64,000 nt of DNA from Paenibacillus rhizophilus (lineage in GTDB: Bacteria > Bacillota > Bacilli > Paenibacillales > Paenibacillaceae), in assembly GCF_003854965.1 (NCBI RefSeq), contig NZ_RQPI01000001.1:186001-250000 (forward strand), given 5' to 3'. Below the pieces are notes generated by a model. The model made no database searches. It saw only the letters and a program-made list of their open reading frames with translations, and was not told the origin of the DNA. The stretch's first letter is position 1. Each line of letters begins with the position of its first letter. Both the position numbers and the translations under genes were made by a program. This document shows positions 24,932 through 34,533 of this stretch, in pieces.

Positions 24932-27900
24932 ATGACTGCGATTGAGAATTATCTAATACTGGAAACGATCTCCGACAATGACAGAAAATCAGTGTACAGA
25001 TGCAGAGACGTCGTCTCCCGGGATACGGTTATTTTGAAGGTCCTGAAATCGGAATTTACCGGACCTGAAGAGGTTATGCGGTTCAAGCAGGAATACAAGA
25101 TGCTCAGGGAATTAAGCGGAAGCGTTGAAGGGGTGATAAAGCCCCTTAAACTGCAAGAGCAGAACGGTTTCTTCATCATGGTACTGGAAGATATACAGGG
25201 AAAGTCCCTGAAGCGGATCATGGCCGAGGACAAGCCGGACCAGGACACTCTTTTGCGGCTTGTGATCAAGATCGTCGATATTATTGGAGCCATCCATGAT
25301 CACATGGTCATACACAAAGACATTAAACCTTCCAACTTGATATGGGACGAGGAAAAAGACGTTGTACAAGTGATCGATTTCGATCTGGCGGTAAAGCTGA
25401 CGAAAGAAAAGCGGGAATTCCAAAACAGCGGCATTCTGGAAGGAAGCCTGCTGTATATTTCTCCGGAACAAACCGGCCGGATGAACCGGAACGTCGATTA
25501 CCGAACGGATTTTTACTCGCTGGGCGTCGTCTTGTACGAGATGGTTACCGGCGTTAAGCCCTTTGAATCCGCCGATATGCTGGAGCAGATTTATTCAATT
25601 ATCGCAAAGGAAGCCATCTCTCCCTATCAGCTGACCGGGGGCAGGGTGTCCCAGTCCTTATCCGCCGTCATTATGAAGCTCATTGAAAAGTCGCCGGAAG
25701 ACAGATACAGAAGCACCTACGGCATCAAAGCGGATTTGAAGAAATGCCTGGCCGGAGTCCCTGATTTTGAAATAGCCAAAGAGGATAAGCTGAACATCTT
25801 CCGGATTTCGCAAAAAATCTACGGGCGGGAAGAGGAACTGGACAGCCTGGTTAATGCGTTTCGAACAACCGTGAGAGGCAACCCGCAGCTCATGTTGATA
25901 TCCGGGGACGCAGGCGCAGGCAAGACCGCGCTGGTCAATGAGCTTCACCCTTATATCAGCCAGGATAAAGGGCTGTTCGTGGAAGGGAAGTTCGATCAGT
26001 ACAACAAGAATAACCCCTACAGCGCGATCGTTCAGGCTTTCAAAAAGTTGATCACTCAGCTGCTTGACAGCCCGGAAGAAGAATATAAAAAGAAAGTGGC
26101 GAAATCCTTAAGCATCGCTCTGGGCGGCAACGGGAAGCTGATTACAAATCTGATCCCGGAACTGGAGAAGCTGATCGGCGTTCAACCGGAAATGGAGCAC
26201 TTGAATCCCGTTGAGGATACGAACCGGTTCTTTATGACTTTCGTCAACTTTGTCGCGGGCATTACCAACTATGAAAGACCCTTGGTCTTGTTTTTGGATG
26301 ACGTTCAGTGGGCCGATTTGTCAAACTTGCAGCTCATGGAGAAGCTGGCGCTCAGCAATCATTTGTCCAAATTATTCATCATATGCTCGTGCAGGCAGCA
26401 CGAGATGCCTCAAGGCCATCCCCTGTTTGTTTCCATCGGCGAAATTGAAAAAAGCAGGACGGTGGGGAAAATCGTTCTGGGTTCCCTATCCTCCCGGGAT
26501 GTGCAGCATCTAATTGCCGATACGCTTTATACCGGCGTGGACAGAGTTCAGGAGCTTTCGGACATCCTCTATGCGCGAACGAAAGGCAACTCTTTTTTTA
26601 TAAACGAAATCTTGAAGGAATTATATAAGAACGGCTTCATTTATTTCGATGACCTGGAAGGCGTATGGCAGTGGGAGTCTGCACGCATTGCGGATTTGCA
26701 TATTAACGACAACGTCGTCGAGTTCCTGATGACAAAGCTGCAGACTATGCCTGAAGAAGATCGAAAAGTTCTGAGACTGTGCGCTTCCATCGGGAACCTG
26801 TTCGATTTTAACATGCTGTCCTTAATCGGTGAAATGGAGCAGCCGGTTATTGCCAAATCGCTCATTAACGCTGTGGGTGAAGACCTTATCCTTCCGGCCG
26901 ATACGAATTATGCCATTTTGTCGAACATCCTTGAAGAGAAGGAGGAAGCTGTTCCCCAGATCAACATTCGTTTCAGATTTCAGCACGACCGGATTCAGCA
27001 GGCTTTTTATCAGATGATCGATGCCGAAACGAGCAAGAAGCTGCATTTGAAGATAGGCAGACTGCTGCTCGTGCATCTGGCCCCTGCAGAAATTGAAGAC
27101 AAAATCGTTGATATTGCAACGCATATTAATAAGGGAATTGATTTTGTCATCGAAAAGGATGAAATCAATCAGGTTATCCGGCTCAATCTGAAAGCTGCGA
27201 AAAAAGCGAAGGCAACTTTTGGCTATGATGCAGCGTTTGCTTTTCTGCATGCGGCCGTTAACCTTTTGACGAAAAATTCCTGGGAGAACGAAGAGCGGCA
27301 AACCGCCGAAATTTACAAATTGTATGCCGAATGCGGATATTTGACCCATCATGTCGAGGCGGCGGACCAGGCTTGCAAGACGCTTCTGGAATATACCAAC
27401 GACAACGTTGCCGCAGCCCAAGTCTATGAGATGCAGGCCAACCATTATACCTATTTGGGCATGATGAAGGAATCGATAAAGTCCGGGAAGCAGGGGCTTA
27501 AAGAGTTGGGAATCCAAATACCGGATAAACCAGGTTTAGCATCTGTGTTAAAGGAATTTATGAAGGTTAAAGCCGGCCTGAGAGGGCTGACGATCGAAGA
27601 GATTTTCGAAAAGCCCGAAATGAAAGACAAACAAATCAAGCTTATTATGCGGCTGCTGATCAATATCTTCCCTCCGGCGTTTATCTCGGGAGAGACGAAT
27701 CTCTTTGCCCTGATCGTGCTGAAAAAAGCCGAGTTGACCCTGAAATATGGAAATTGTCCGGAATCGGCCATCGCTTTTATCGGTTATTCCATTTTGCTGT
27801 CCGGCTTCGGCGATATTAAAGGGGCTTTTGATTTCGGGAGACTCGGGATCAGAATCAACGATAAATTCAACGATATGCAGTGGAGAGGGGCGGCGCATGT

Positions 27901-30349
27901 ATTATATACCCTGTTCTGCCATGCATGGAATGAACCCTGGGACACCCTGCATGACTGGTTCGGCAAATCAATTGACTCCAGCCTGAGAACGGGAGATCTG
28001 CTGTATCTCGCCCATGCCTGCTTCTATATCAATCTCTGGAATCCGACGATGGACATTGCGACCAATCTTCATGACAGCGAAAGATATATTGCGATGATCG
28101 AAAATACGAAATACAAGGAAGCGCTGGCGACGGCTAAACTCTCCAGGCAGCAATATCTTAATCTTGCAGGAGAACTGAAGGATCCTCTGACGTTCAACAG
28201 CGAGACATTCAGTGAAGAAGCCTATTTGCGGCAGCTTGAAGAGGCCAAGTATTATTCGGGAATCGCCATCTACTACATCTACAAGATGAAGCTGCTGTTT
28301 ACCTATGAACGCTACGGCGATTCTTTGGCCTATATGGACAAGGCGTACAAAATCATCGGCACCCTGGCAGGCTCTGCTTTTATGGAAGAGTTCTCCTTGT
28401 ATACATTCTTGAACTTGGCCTATTGCTATAAAGACTTGAACGCTTATGAAAAAGCGAAGGCAAAGGGAAGAATGCGCAAGGAATACGGCAGAGTCAAAAA
28501 ATGGGCCATTCATTGTCCGGAAAATTTCCAGCAGCATGAATGGCTGATGAAAGCCGAATGGGCAAGAATCTCGGGAAAGGCCGAATTGGCCGGCAAATAC
28601 TACGATCTCGCCATAGAAGCAAGTGAAAAGAGCAATTTCGTCCGTTATAAAGCGCTGACCTATGAACTGGCCGCCAAGTTTTATAACAATAGAAATTTCA
28701 AAGAGTTTGCCTCGTATCTGTTCAGACAGTCCTTATATTACTATTCCGTGTGGGGAGCCAAAGGGAAAATCAAGCATATTAATGAGCAGTACACGGATAT
28801 CGTGAAGCACAAAAAGGAATTCTCGCTCGGAAGATCGGTAACGGACACCACAGAGAGCATTGATTTGAATTCGATTCTCTTGGCTTCCCAGGCCATTTCA
28901 AAGGAGATCGATTTGAACAATCTGCTGGAAGCGATGATGGAAATCGTCATTAAAAATGCTGGAGCCCAACGAGGCTGCATTCTTATGAGATCGGGTGAGG
29001 AGCTTCTTGTAGAGGGAGAGTATAAGCCGGAAGAGGATAAAATTTCGGTTGTGCTGCATAAAGTTTCAAATGAGCTCAATCTCCCGGATTCAATTCTCAA
29101 TTATGTGGAGGAAAGCAAGGAGACTCTGATTTATAACGACGCTTTTTCCGAAACCCGGTTTGTCAATGATGCTTATATTTTACGGCATAGACCCAAATCT
29201 CTCGTATGCACGCCGCTGATCAACCATAACAAAACGGTTGCGATTATCTATCTGGAGAACAACCTCATTACGGGCGTCTTTACGAAAGAGAGAATGAAGA
29301 TTATCAATCTGCTATCAAGAGAAATGGTATTCTCGCTTGAGAATGCAAGCCTGTATTCGGATCTGGAGCGTTCGGAGGAGAAGTACCGCGAGCTGGTCAA
29401 CAACATGCTGGATGGTATATTCATTGTTCAGGACAAGAGATGCAAATATGTCAACGAGGCGCTGGCACAAATGATCGGCTATGAAATCAATGAGATGATC
29501 GATCAGCCTTTTCAGAAATTTATCGTTCCCGCAGACAGGGAAAAGGTATTCAGCTACTACACTAGAAGATTGGAAGGAAAGACCGCTCCCGGCGAGTACG
29601 AAACGAGATTGCTGCACAAGGACGGCAAAAAAGAGATCTATGTCATTCATAAAGTCAGTCTGATCAATTATATGAACAAGCCTGCGGTTCAGGGGACGGT
29701 CAAGGATATTACCGAAAGAACGAAAGCGGAGGAAGAAGTCAGGCGGCATAAGGAGCATCTGGAAGAGCTCGTCATTGAACGGACCCGGGAGCTGGAACTC
29801 AACAATGATGAACTGAACAAAAATATCCGGTTGATCGAAAAGCTGTCCATTACCGATGAATTGACGGGTCTTTACAACAGGCGGTATTTCAATACGATCT
29901 TTAACAGAGAAGTGAGCCGGGCCGAGAGGGATAAAGGGTATCTGACTTATATCATGCTTGATATTGACTTCTACAAAAAGTATAACGATACGTACGGGCA
30001 TTATGAGGGCGACAACGTATTGCGCCAGCTGGGGGCTACGATCAAGGAGCATGCCAATCGGGCGAGCGACTTCGTATTCCGGCTCGGAGGAGAGGAATTC
30101 GGCATTATCGTCTCCGGTCTGACGCCGGGGCAGTCTTTTGAATATGCCGAATCGATCAGAAGAAGCATAGAAGAATTAAGGATACGCCATGAAATGAGTC
30201 CGGTCTTCGGCTGCTTGACGGTTTCTGTGGGCGTTGCAGCAGTCAAGGTGGATGCTCTGAGGGAAAAGGATATATACAAGCTGGCAGATGACGCTCTGTA
30301 CCATTCGAAAGCAAACGGCAAAAACCGGGTAACACTGTTAGAGCAATAA
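24932..30349 (+). CDS. Giant Ser/Thr kinase-AAA ATPase-GAF-PAS-GGDEF signalling protein
   Basis: 1805 residues with five modules in order: protein kinase (about 10-270; catalytic loop HKDIKPSN near 128-135, but DFD instead of DFG and no glycine-rich loop), an AAA_16-type ATPase (about 290-560; Walker A GDAGAGKT near 324, Walker B LVLFLDDVQWAD), a helical TPR-like region to about 1300, GAF (about 1309-1469), PAS (about 1481-1600), a coiled coil, and GGDEF (about 1638-1804) with active-site GGEEF near 1719 and an RxxD inhibitory site five residues before it. It should make cyclic di-GMP in response to signals read by GAF and PAS; the kinase may be degenerate. Such hybrid kinases are common in cyanobacteria and proteobacteria and less so in Firmicutes. 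Confidence 0.88.
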   Translation: MTAIENYLILETISDNDRKSVYRCRDVVSRDTVILKVLKSEFTGPEEVMRFKQEYKMLRELSGSVEGVIKPLKLQEQNGFFIMVLEDIQGKSLKRIMAEDKPDQDTLLRLVIKIVDIIGAIHDHMVIHKDIKPSNLIWDEEKDVVQVIDFDLAVKLTKEKREFQNSGILEGSLLYISPEQTGRMNRNVDYRTDFYSLGVVLYEMVTGVKPFESADMLEQIYSIIAKEAISPYQLTGGRVSQSLSAVIMKLIEKSPEDRYRSTYGIKADLKKCLAGVPDFEIAKEDKLNIFRISQKIYGREEELDSLVNAFRTTVRGNPQLMLISGDAGAGKTALVNELHPYISQDKGLFVEGKFDQYNKNNPYSAIVQAFKKLITQLLDSPEEEYKKKVAKSLSIALGGNGKLITNLIPELEKLIGVQPEMEHLNPVEDTNRFFMTFVNFVAGITNYERPLVLFLDDVQWADLSNLQLMEKLALSNHLSKLFIICSCRQHEMPQGHPLFVSIGEIEKSRTVGKIVLGSLSSRDVQHLIADTLYTGVDRVQELSDILYARTKGNSFFINEILKELYKNGFIYFDDLEGVWQWESARIADLHINDNVVEFLMTKLQTMPEEDRKVLRLCASIGNLFDFNMLSLIGEMEQPVIAKSLINAVGEDLILPADTNYAILSNILEEKEEAVPQINIRFRFQHDRIQQAFYQMIDAETSKKLHLKIGRLLLVHLAPAEIEDKIVDIATHINKGIDFVIEKDEINQVIRLNLKAAKKAKATFGYDAAFAFLHAAVNLLTKNSWENEERQTAEIYKLYAECGYLTHHVEAADQACKTLLEYTNDNVAAAQVYEMQANHYTYLGMMKESIKSGKQGLKELGIQIPDKPGLASVLKEFMKVKAGLRGLTIEEIFEKPEMKDKQIKLIMRLLINIFPPAFISGETNLFALIVLKKAELTLKYGNCPESAIAFIGYSILLSGFGDIKGAFDFGRLGIRINDKFNDMQWRGAAHVLYTLFCHAWNEPWDTLHDWFGKSIDSSLRTGDLLYLAHACFYINLWNPTMDIATNLHDSERYIAMIENTKYKEALATAKLSRQQYLNLAGELKDPLTFNSETFSEEAYLRQLEEAKYYSGIAIYYIYKMKLLFTYERYGDSLAYMDKAYKIIGTLAGSAFMEEFSLYTFLNLAYCYKDLNAYEKAKAKGRMRKEYGRVKKWAIHCPENFQQHEWLMKAEWARISGKAELAGKYYDLAIEASEKSNFVRYKALTYELAAKFYNNRNFKEFASYLFRQSLYYYSVWGAKGKIKHINEQYTDIVKHKKEFSLGRSVTDTTESIDLNSILLASQAISKEIDLNNLLEAMMEIVIKNAGAQRGCILMRSGEELLVEGEYKPEEDKISVVLHKVSNELNLPDSILNYVEESKETLIYNDAFSETRFVNDAYILRHRPKSLVCTPLINHNKTVAIIYLENNLITGVFTKERMKIINLLSREMVFSLENASLYSDLERSEEKYRELVNNMLDGIFIVQDKRCKYVNEALAQMIGYEINEMIDQPFQKFIVPADREKVFSYYTRRLEGKTAPGEYETRLLHKDGKKEIYVIHKVSLINYMNKPAVQGTVKDITERTKAEEEVRRHKEHLEELVIERTRELELNNDELNKNIRLIEKLSITDELTGLYNRRYFNTIFNREVSRAERDKGYLTYIMLDIDFYKKYNDTYGHYEGDNVLRQLGATIKEHANRASDFVFRLGGEEFGIIVSGLTPGQSFEYAESIRRSIEELRIRHEMSPVFGCLTVSVGVAAVKVDALREKDIYKLADDALYHSKANGKNRVTLLEQ

Positions 30350-30370
30350 GCCGCCGGGGATACTATAAGT

Positions 30371-30413
30371 GAAGAAGACGAGCGACCGGATTAAAAGGTC
30401 GCTCGTCTTCTTC
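30371..30413 (+). terminator. Strong terminator after the kinase gene
   Basis: Arms GAAGAAGACGAGCGACC and GGTCGCTCGTCTTCTTC pair perfectly over 17 bp (30371-30387, 30397-30413). There is no T tract, yet the position just behind the stop codon fits termination. Confidence 0.7.
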
Positions 30414-30417
30414 AAAG

Positions 30418-30485
30418 TTGACAATCAGCTTCATACACAGTATATTAAACAACGTATTAAACATTGTTTAAATCATGGTTTAATA
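30418..30485 (+). promoter_or_regulatory. tetR-MFS promoter with symmetric four-half-site operator
   Basis: TTGACA (30418-30423), 17-bp spacer, TATATT (30441-30446). Overlapping and following the -10 are four half-sites: TATTAAAC at 30443 and 30455, then GTTTAAAT at 30466 and GTTTAATA at 30478. They are arranged with mirror symmetry around position 30464, each 12 bp from its neighbour on the same side. This would bind two TetR dimers cooperatively, like QacR. Confidence 0.85.
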
Positions 30486-30515
30486 AGTGCGACAGGAAGG
30501 AGAGCATACCACAAT

Positions 30516-31139
30516 ATGGAACAAGAGCCTGAGGCTTCTTCAGATAAAGATTCGAAGCAGCAAATTCTTGACGCCACTGTCGACTTGATTCGCGAGGAGG
30601 GAGTTGAGGGTGTGACCTTGAGGCGGATTTCCGCAAAGGCCAAGGTCAACTTGGCACTAGTCAATTATTACTACCGGTCTAAAGACAATCTGCTCGGCGA
30701 GGCGATTCGTACGCTGATTTCCAAATTTGATGCCGCGTTTCAAGCGCTCGAGGATGACAGCCTGCCGCCCAAAGAACGGCTGAAAATGTTCCTCAAGCAG
30801 TATATCGGCCATCTTCTGCAGTATCCGGGGCTGGCGAGGCACATGATTGATCAAAGCCCGGTCATTATGGGTTCTCTCCATAAGTACTCCCAATACAGCA
30901 AAACGATGAAGAGACAAAAAACGTTGAACGCGCTGCGGGAGATGACCGGCGAGCAGAATGAAGAGCGCCTCAACATAATGATGGTTCAACTTTACGGTGC
31001 TGTATTAATGCCGGTTATCATGTACTCGTGCGGACAACCGGATGACGAAGGAGAAAGAGGGGCTTTTGGGCATCTGCCTCCGTTTGACGATCAGGTCGAT
31101 CATTTATTCGACCATTATTTTCACAAATATGAGAATTAA
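30516..31139 (+). CDS. TetR family transcriptional regulator
   Basis: A 207-residue repressor. The TetR_N helix-turn-helix is ILDATVDLIREEGVEGVTLRRISAKAKVNLALVNYYYRSKDNL, cut here as the first 65 residues; the rest is the helical ligand-binding domain. The ATG at 30516 follows AAGGAGAG; the open frame extends upstream through the promoter and operator, which cannot be coding. It is co-transcribed with an MFS exporter 32 bp downstream, so it likely represses both through the four-half-site operator. Confidence 0.86.
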   Translation: MEQEPEASSDKDSKQQILDATVDLIREEGVEGVTLRRISAKAKVNLALVNYYYRSKDNLLGEAIRTLISKFDAAFQALEDDSLPPKERLKMFLKQYIGHLLQYPGLARHMIDQSPVIMGSLHKYSQYSKTMKRQKTLNALREMTGEQNEERLNIMMVQLYGAVLMPVIMYSCGQPDDEGERGAFGHLPPFDDQVDHLFDHYFHKYEN

Positions 31140-31171
31140 CCGGCAAACCTATATAGAAAGAGTGGAGATTT

Positions 31172-32668
31172 ATGGAACATACTAGACAGACGAATTCTGC
31201 TGCCGAAAAGGAGGCTTTTTCGCTTAAAGCGATTATTCCGCCTCTGCTGGCGATTATCGTCGGGATGATTATGGTTATTCTGGACAGTACGGTGGTTAAT
31301 GTGGCCGTTCCTGCTCTTGTAGATTATTTTGGTGCAAGTCTCAAAACCGTACAGTGGGCGATTACGGGCTATACGCTTGCGTTGTCCGCCGTTATTCCGC
31401 TGGCCGGCTGGATGACCGACCGATTCGGAGCCAAACGAATATTTATAGGGACGGTCATCATGTTCGTCATTGGATCGGTGCTATGCTCCATATCCCAGAC
31501 GTCGACTCAGCTTATTCTCTTCCGCGTCATTCAGGGATTGGGCGGCGGGATGGTCGCTCCGATCGGGATGGCGATGGTATTCCGGCTCGCTCCGCCGGAG
31601 CGGAGAGGCTCCATCATGGGTATGCTGGGAATTCCAATGCTGCTTGCACCGGCGCTGGGCCCCGTTCTATCCGGCTGGCTGATTGAATATGTGAGCTGGC
31701 ACTGGATTTTCCTGATCAACCTGCCGGTCGGCATTCTCGCCGTCGTGCTGGGCATCAAATATTTGCCGAAGACAGAGCGGAATGAAACGCCGCCGCATCT
31801 CGATATTCTCGGCATCATTCTCGCGCCAATTGCATTCTCAATGCTCGCGTACGGTGTCAATGAAGGCGGAAGCACCGGTTGGTCTACAACCCCGGCGATA
31901 ACCGGCCTGGCCGTTGGCGGCACAGCGCTGCTCTTGTTCATTATTGTGGAGCTGCGGCAAAAGAATCCGCTGCTTGAACTGCGCGTCTTCGGATCTTCCG
32001 ATTTTTCCCGGGGCATCTTCCTGGCTTGGGTAACCCAGGCCGCCTTGTTCGGTTCGATGCTGTTCGTGCCGCTGTATTTGCAGAACATTCGCCATTACAC
32101 TTCGCTGGAGACCGGACTGATTCTTCTGCCGCAGGCTCTGGCTTCAGGAATCGGCATGCCGCTTGGCGGACGGCTGTTCGACAAGATCGGCGCGCGGCCG
32201 CTGGCCTTTGTCGGGCTGTCCATCATCTCAACCGGATTGTTCATTTTGTCGGGCATTACCGTCGATACAAGTCTGCCGCACATTATGCTCTGCCTCGGAC
32301 TTATGGGCCTGGGCATGGGCCTCACGATGATGCCGGTGAATACGCATGTGCTTAACGCCGCGCCGCGCCATCTGGTCGGACGCGTTACACCGCTGACAAC
32401 CGCGGCGCAGCAGGTCATCGTTTCTTTTGCCGTTGCCGGTATGACCGGATATCTGACCACACAGATTACCAATCATATGGCGGAAGCGGGTAAGGGCGGC
32501 AATCCGCTGGTCGCCGCGGTCATGGGGTATAATGATGTCTTCTTCTTTACGGCTTGCATTGCCGCTGCCGGGGTCGTTATCAGTCTGATCCTGCGCAAGC
32601 CCAAGACGGCATCTTCCGGGGAGGACGATGTCCGGCAGAAAGATCCCGCGCTGATGGCCGGTCATTGA
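31172..32668 (+). CDS. MFS exporter, DHA2 (EmrB/QacA) type, TetR-controlled
   Basis: A 498-residue, 14-TM drug:proton antiporter. TM1 has VILDSTVVNVAVPALVDYFG, the loop after TM2 has GWMTDRFGAKRIF (motif A), and TM5 has GIPMLLAPALGPVLSGWL (antiporter motif). GAGTGGAG lies 5 nt before the ATG. Second gene of the tetR operon and followed by a strong terminator, so this is a self-contained resistance unit. Confidence 0.9.
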   Translation: MEHTRQTNSAAEKEAFSLKAIIPPLLAIIVGMIMVILDSTVVNVAVPALVDYFGASLKTVQWAITGYTLALSAVIPLAGWMTDRFGAKRIFIGTVIMFVIGSVLCSISQTSTQLILFRVIQGLGGGMVAPIGMAMVFRLAPPERRGSIMGMLGIPMLLAPALGPVLSGWLIEYVSWHWIFLINLPVGILAVVLGIKYLPKTERNETPPHLDILGIILAPIAFSMLAYGVNEGGSTGWSTTPAITGLAVGGTALLLFIIVELRQKNPLLELRVFGSSDFSRGIFLAWVTQAALFGSMLFVPLYLQNIRHYTSLETGLILLPQALASGIGMPLGGRLFDKIGARPLAFVGLSIISTGLFILSGITVDTSLPHIMLCLGLMGLGMGLTMMPVNTHVLNAAPRHLVGRVTPLTTAAQQVIVSFAVAGMTGYLTTQITNHMAEAGKGGNPLVAAVMGYNDVFFFTACIAAAGVVISLILRKPKTASSGEDDVRQKDPALMAGH

Positions 32669-32693
32669 TTAACATCACCAGCCGGAATAGCAG

Positions 32694-32732
32694 AAATATC
32701 CCGAAAGCCATGCGCGGCTTTCGGGATATTTT
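32694..32732 (+). terminator. Terminator of the tetR-MFS operon
   Basis: AAATATCCCGAAAGCC and GGCTTTCGGGATATTT pair perfectly with a 6-nt loop, followed by further T. Confidence 0.88.
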
Positions 32733-32854
32733 TGTATGGTCGGATTGACAATTATTCCAACACGAATTTCATTGAGCAGCTTTACAGGGGAAAATGGGTA
32801 ATTCCCGCGATATCGGCAGATACTGTTGTAAAACAGATCGTTGGAGGCGGCTTT

Positions 32855-34327
32855 ATGGAGCGTGAAAGGAAAGGGTTATCGGTGTGGCAGCTCGCCATGC
32901 TTGCGCTTGGAACTGTAGTCGGAGGCTCGTTCTTCCTCGGCTCCTCGGTCGCTATTCGCGCGGCGGGACCGTCCGTGCTGCTTGCTTATGTCATTGGCGG
33001 CATCCTGGTTTATTTTATTCTAACCGCCTTGTCTGAAATGACGGTGGCGAATCCGGCGTCGGGATCGTTCCGCACTTACACCGAACAGGCTTTCGGCAGG
33101 GGAGCCGGCTTTACGGTAGGATGGGTCTATTGGACCGGGCTTGTGCTGGCCATGTCGAGCGAAGCGACGGCTGCTTCCATCCTGCTTCGGGGATGGTTTC
33201 CCCGGCTGTCGCTGCCGCTTCTCGGCGCGGTCATTATCGCCCTGGTGACGCTGCTGAACTTGCTGGGGGCAGAGCGGCTTGGCAAGCTGGAGAGCGGGCT
33301 TGCAGCGATTAAGCTGTTTGCCATTGCCGCTTTTGTAGTGCTGGCCATATGCCTGATCACCGGAATCGGGGCGGGCTCGTTCCCGGCGGCGGGCGGACAG
33401 GGCGGCGGAACTGCGGCGGGATACAGCGTCCTGCGCGGAGAGCCGTGGTTGCCGGGAGGGATCGGCGGAATCGCAGGGAGCATGCTGATGGTGATGTTTA
33501 CCTACGCGGGATTCGAAGTGCTCGGACTTGCCGCTTCGGAAACGCGTGATCCGGCAGCGACAATACCGAAGGCTATCCGGCTCACGATCGTTCTGCTTAT
33601 CGGCCTGTATTTAGCAGCTATAACCGCTTTATTCCTCCTGATCCCCAGCTCTCTTGTGTCTGAAGAGATCAGTCCGTTCGTGTCGGCGCTCACTCTGCAC
33701 GGTTTGGGGTGGACAGGCACAGTTATGAACATGGTGCTGGTAACGGCGATTTTGTCCACGATGCTGGCATCCGTGTTCGGACTGGGGCGGATGCTCCGCT
33801 CCTTGGCCGATGAAGGGCATACCCCGGCGTGGATGCGGGATCGCACGGATATTCCTTACCGCGGCATTCTTGTATCGGGAGGGGCCATGCTGGCCGCTCT
33901 CGGTCTCGGACTGCTGCTGCCGCAAGGCGTCTATTTGTTTCTGGTCAGCTCGGGAGGTTTCTCACTGCTGTTCGTATATGTCGTCATTATGGCCAGCCAT
34001 TATCGGCTCCGCAAGCGGCATGGCGGTCCTTTTACGCGGCAGCACGGAATGAGAGGATTCCCCTACACATCCTGGCTCTCCATCGGCGGCCTGATCGCGA
34101 TCATCGCAAGCATGCCGTTAATCCCCGGCCAGGGGGGAGGCCTTGCCGCTGGAATGATGTTTGTTCTGTTATTTGCGGGCCTGTACGTTGTGGGACGCCG
34201 GCAGCGGAAACCATCAAAGATTTTACCTAAAGCCCTAAGGCCGCTTCCGGCCGTCAGACCTGCGGCTCCCGGGTACGCCCAGGCTGAGATGTCGGAAGAA
34301 CTGACTGAGGATAAGAAGAGGGAATGA
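32855..34327 (+). CDS. APC family amino acid permease
   Basis: A 490-residue transporter with 12 TM helices. The first helix has LAMLALGTVVGGSFFLGSSV, the glycine-rich substrate-backbone motif of APC permeases, and the sixth-helix region reads MVMFTYAGFEVLGLAASE. ATG 32855 has TGGAGGCGG ahead; the frame extends 41 codons upstream without a ribosome-binding site. Resembles the GABA/amino-acid permease group; amino acid not predictable. Monocistronic, with a terminator behind. Confidence 0.88.
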   Translation: MERERKGLSVWQLAMLALGTVVGGSFFLGSSVAIRAAGPSVLLAYVIGGILVYFILTALSEMTVANPASGSFRTYTEQAFGRGAGFTVGWVYWTGLVLAMSSEATAASILLRGWFPRLSLPLLGAVIIALVTLLNLLGAERLGKLESGLAAIKLFAIAAFVVLAICLITGIGAGSFPAAGGQGGGTAAGYSVLRGEPWLPGGIGGIAGSMLMVMFTYAGFEVLGLAASETRDPAATIPKAIRLTIVLLIGLYLAAITALFLLIPSSLVSEEISPFVSALTLHGLGWTGTVMNMVLVTAILSTMLASVFGLGRMLRSLADEGHTPAWMRDRTDIPYRGILVSGGAMLAALGLGLLLPQGVYLFLVSSGGFSLLFVYVVIMASHYRLRKRHGGPFTRQHGMRGFPYTSWLSIGGLIAIIASMPLIPGQGGGLAAGMMFVLLFAGLYVVGRRQRKPSKILPKALRPLPAVRPAAPGYAQAEMSEELTEDKKRE

Positions 34328-34400
34328 TTGGGTGAGGGAAATGACGGTTCAGCCGAGAAGAGGAACAACAAATGCACATTAATCGGATTAAAGGTAAAAT

Positions 34401-34441
34401 AGAAGCTTCTGCGGCGGAATGCTGCGGGAGCTTCTGTTTTT
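34401..34441 (+). terminator. Terminator after the APC permease
   Basis: AGAAGCTTCTGC pairs with GCGGGAGCTTCT (G-U tolerated) and is followed by six T. Confidence 0.85.
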
Positions 34442-34533
34442 TCCTCCATCGTATCTGGCAAATCGTATTTCCGGCTGCATTTGTGTAAACTGACTATAAA
34501 GGGCCATCTATTATATAGGAAAGAGGAACGAAC

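Noticed and set aside
30369-30515. N-terminal extension of the TetR regulator
   Set aside because: The extension would translate the upstream terminator, promoter and operator; a good ribosome-binding site precedes ATG 30516.
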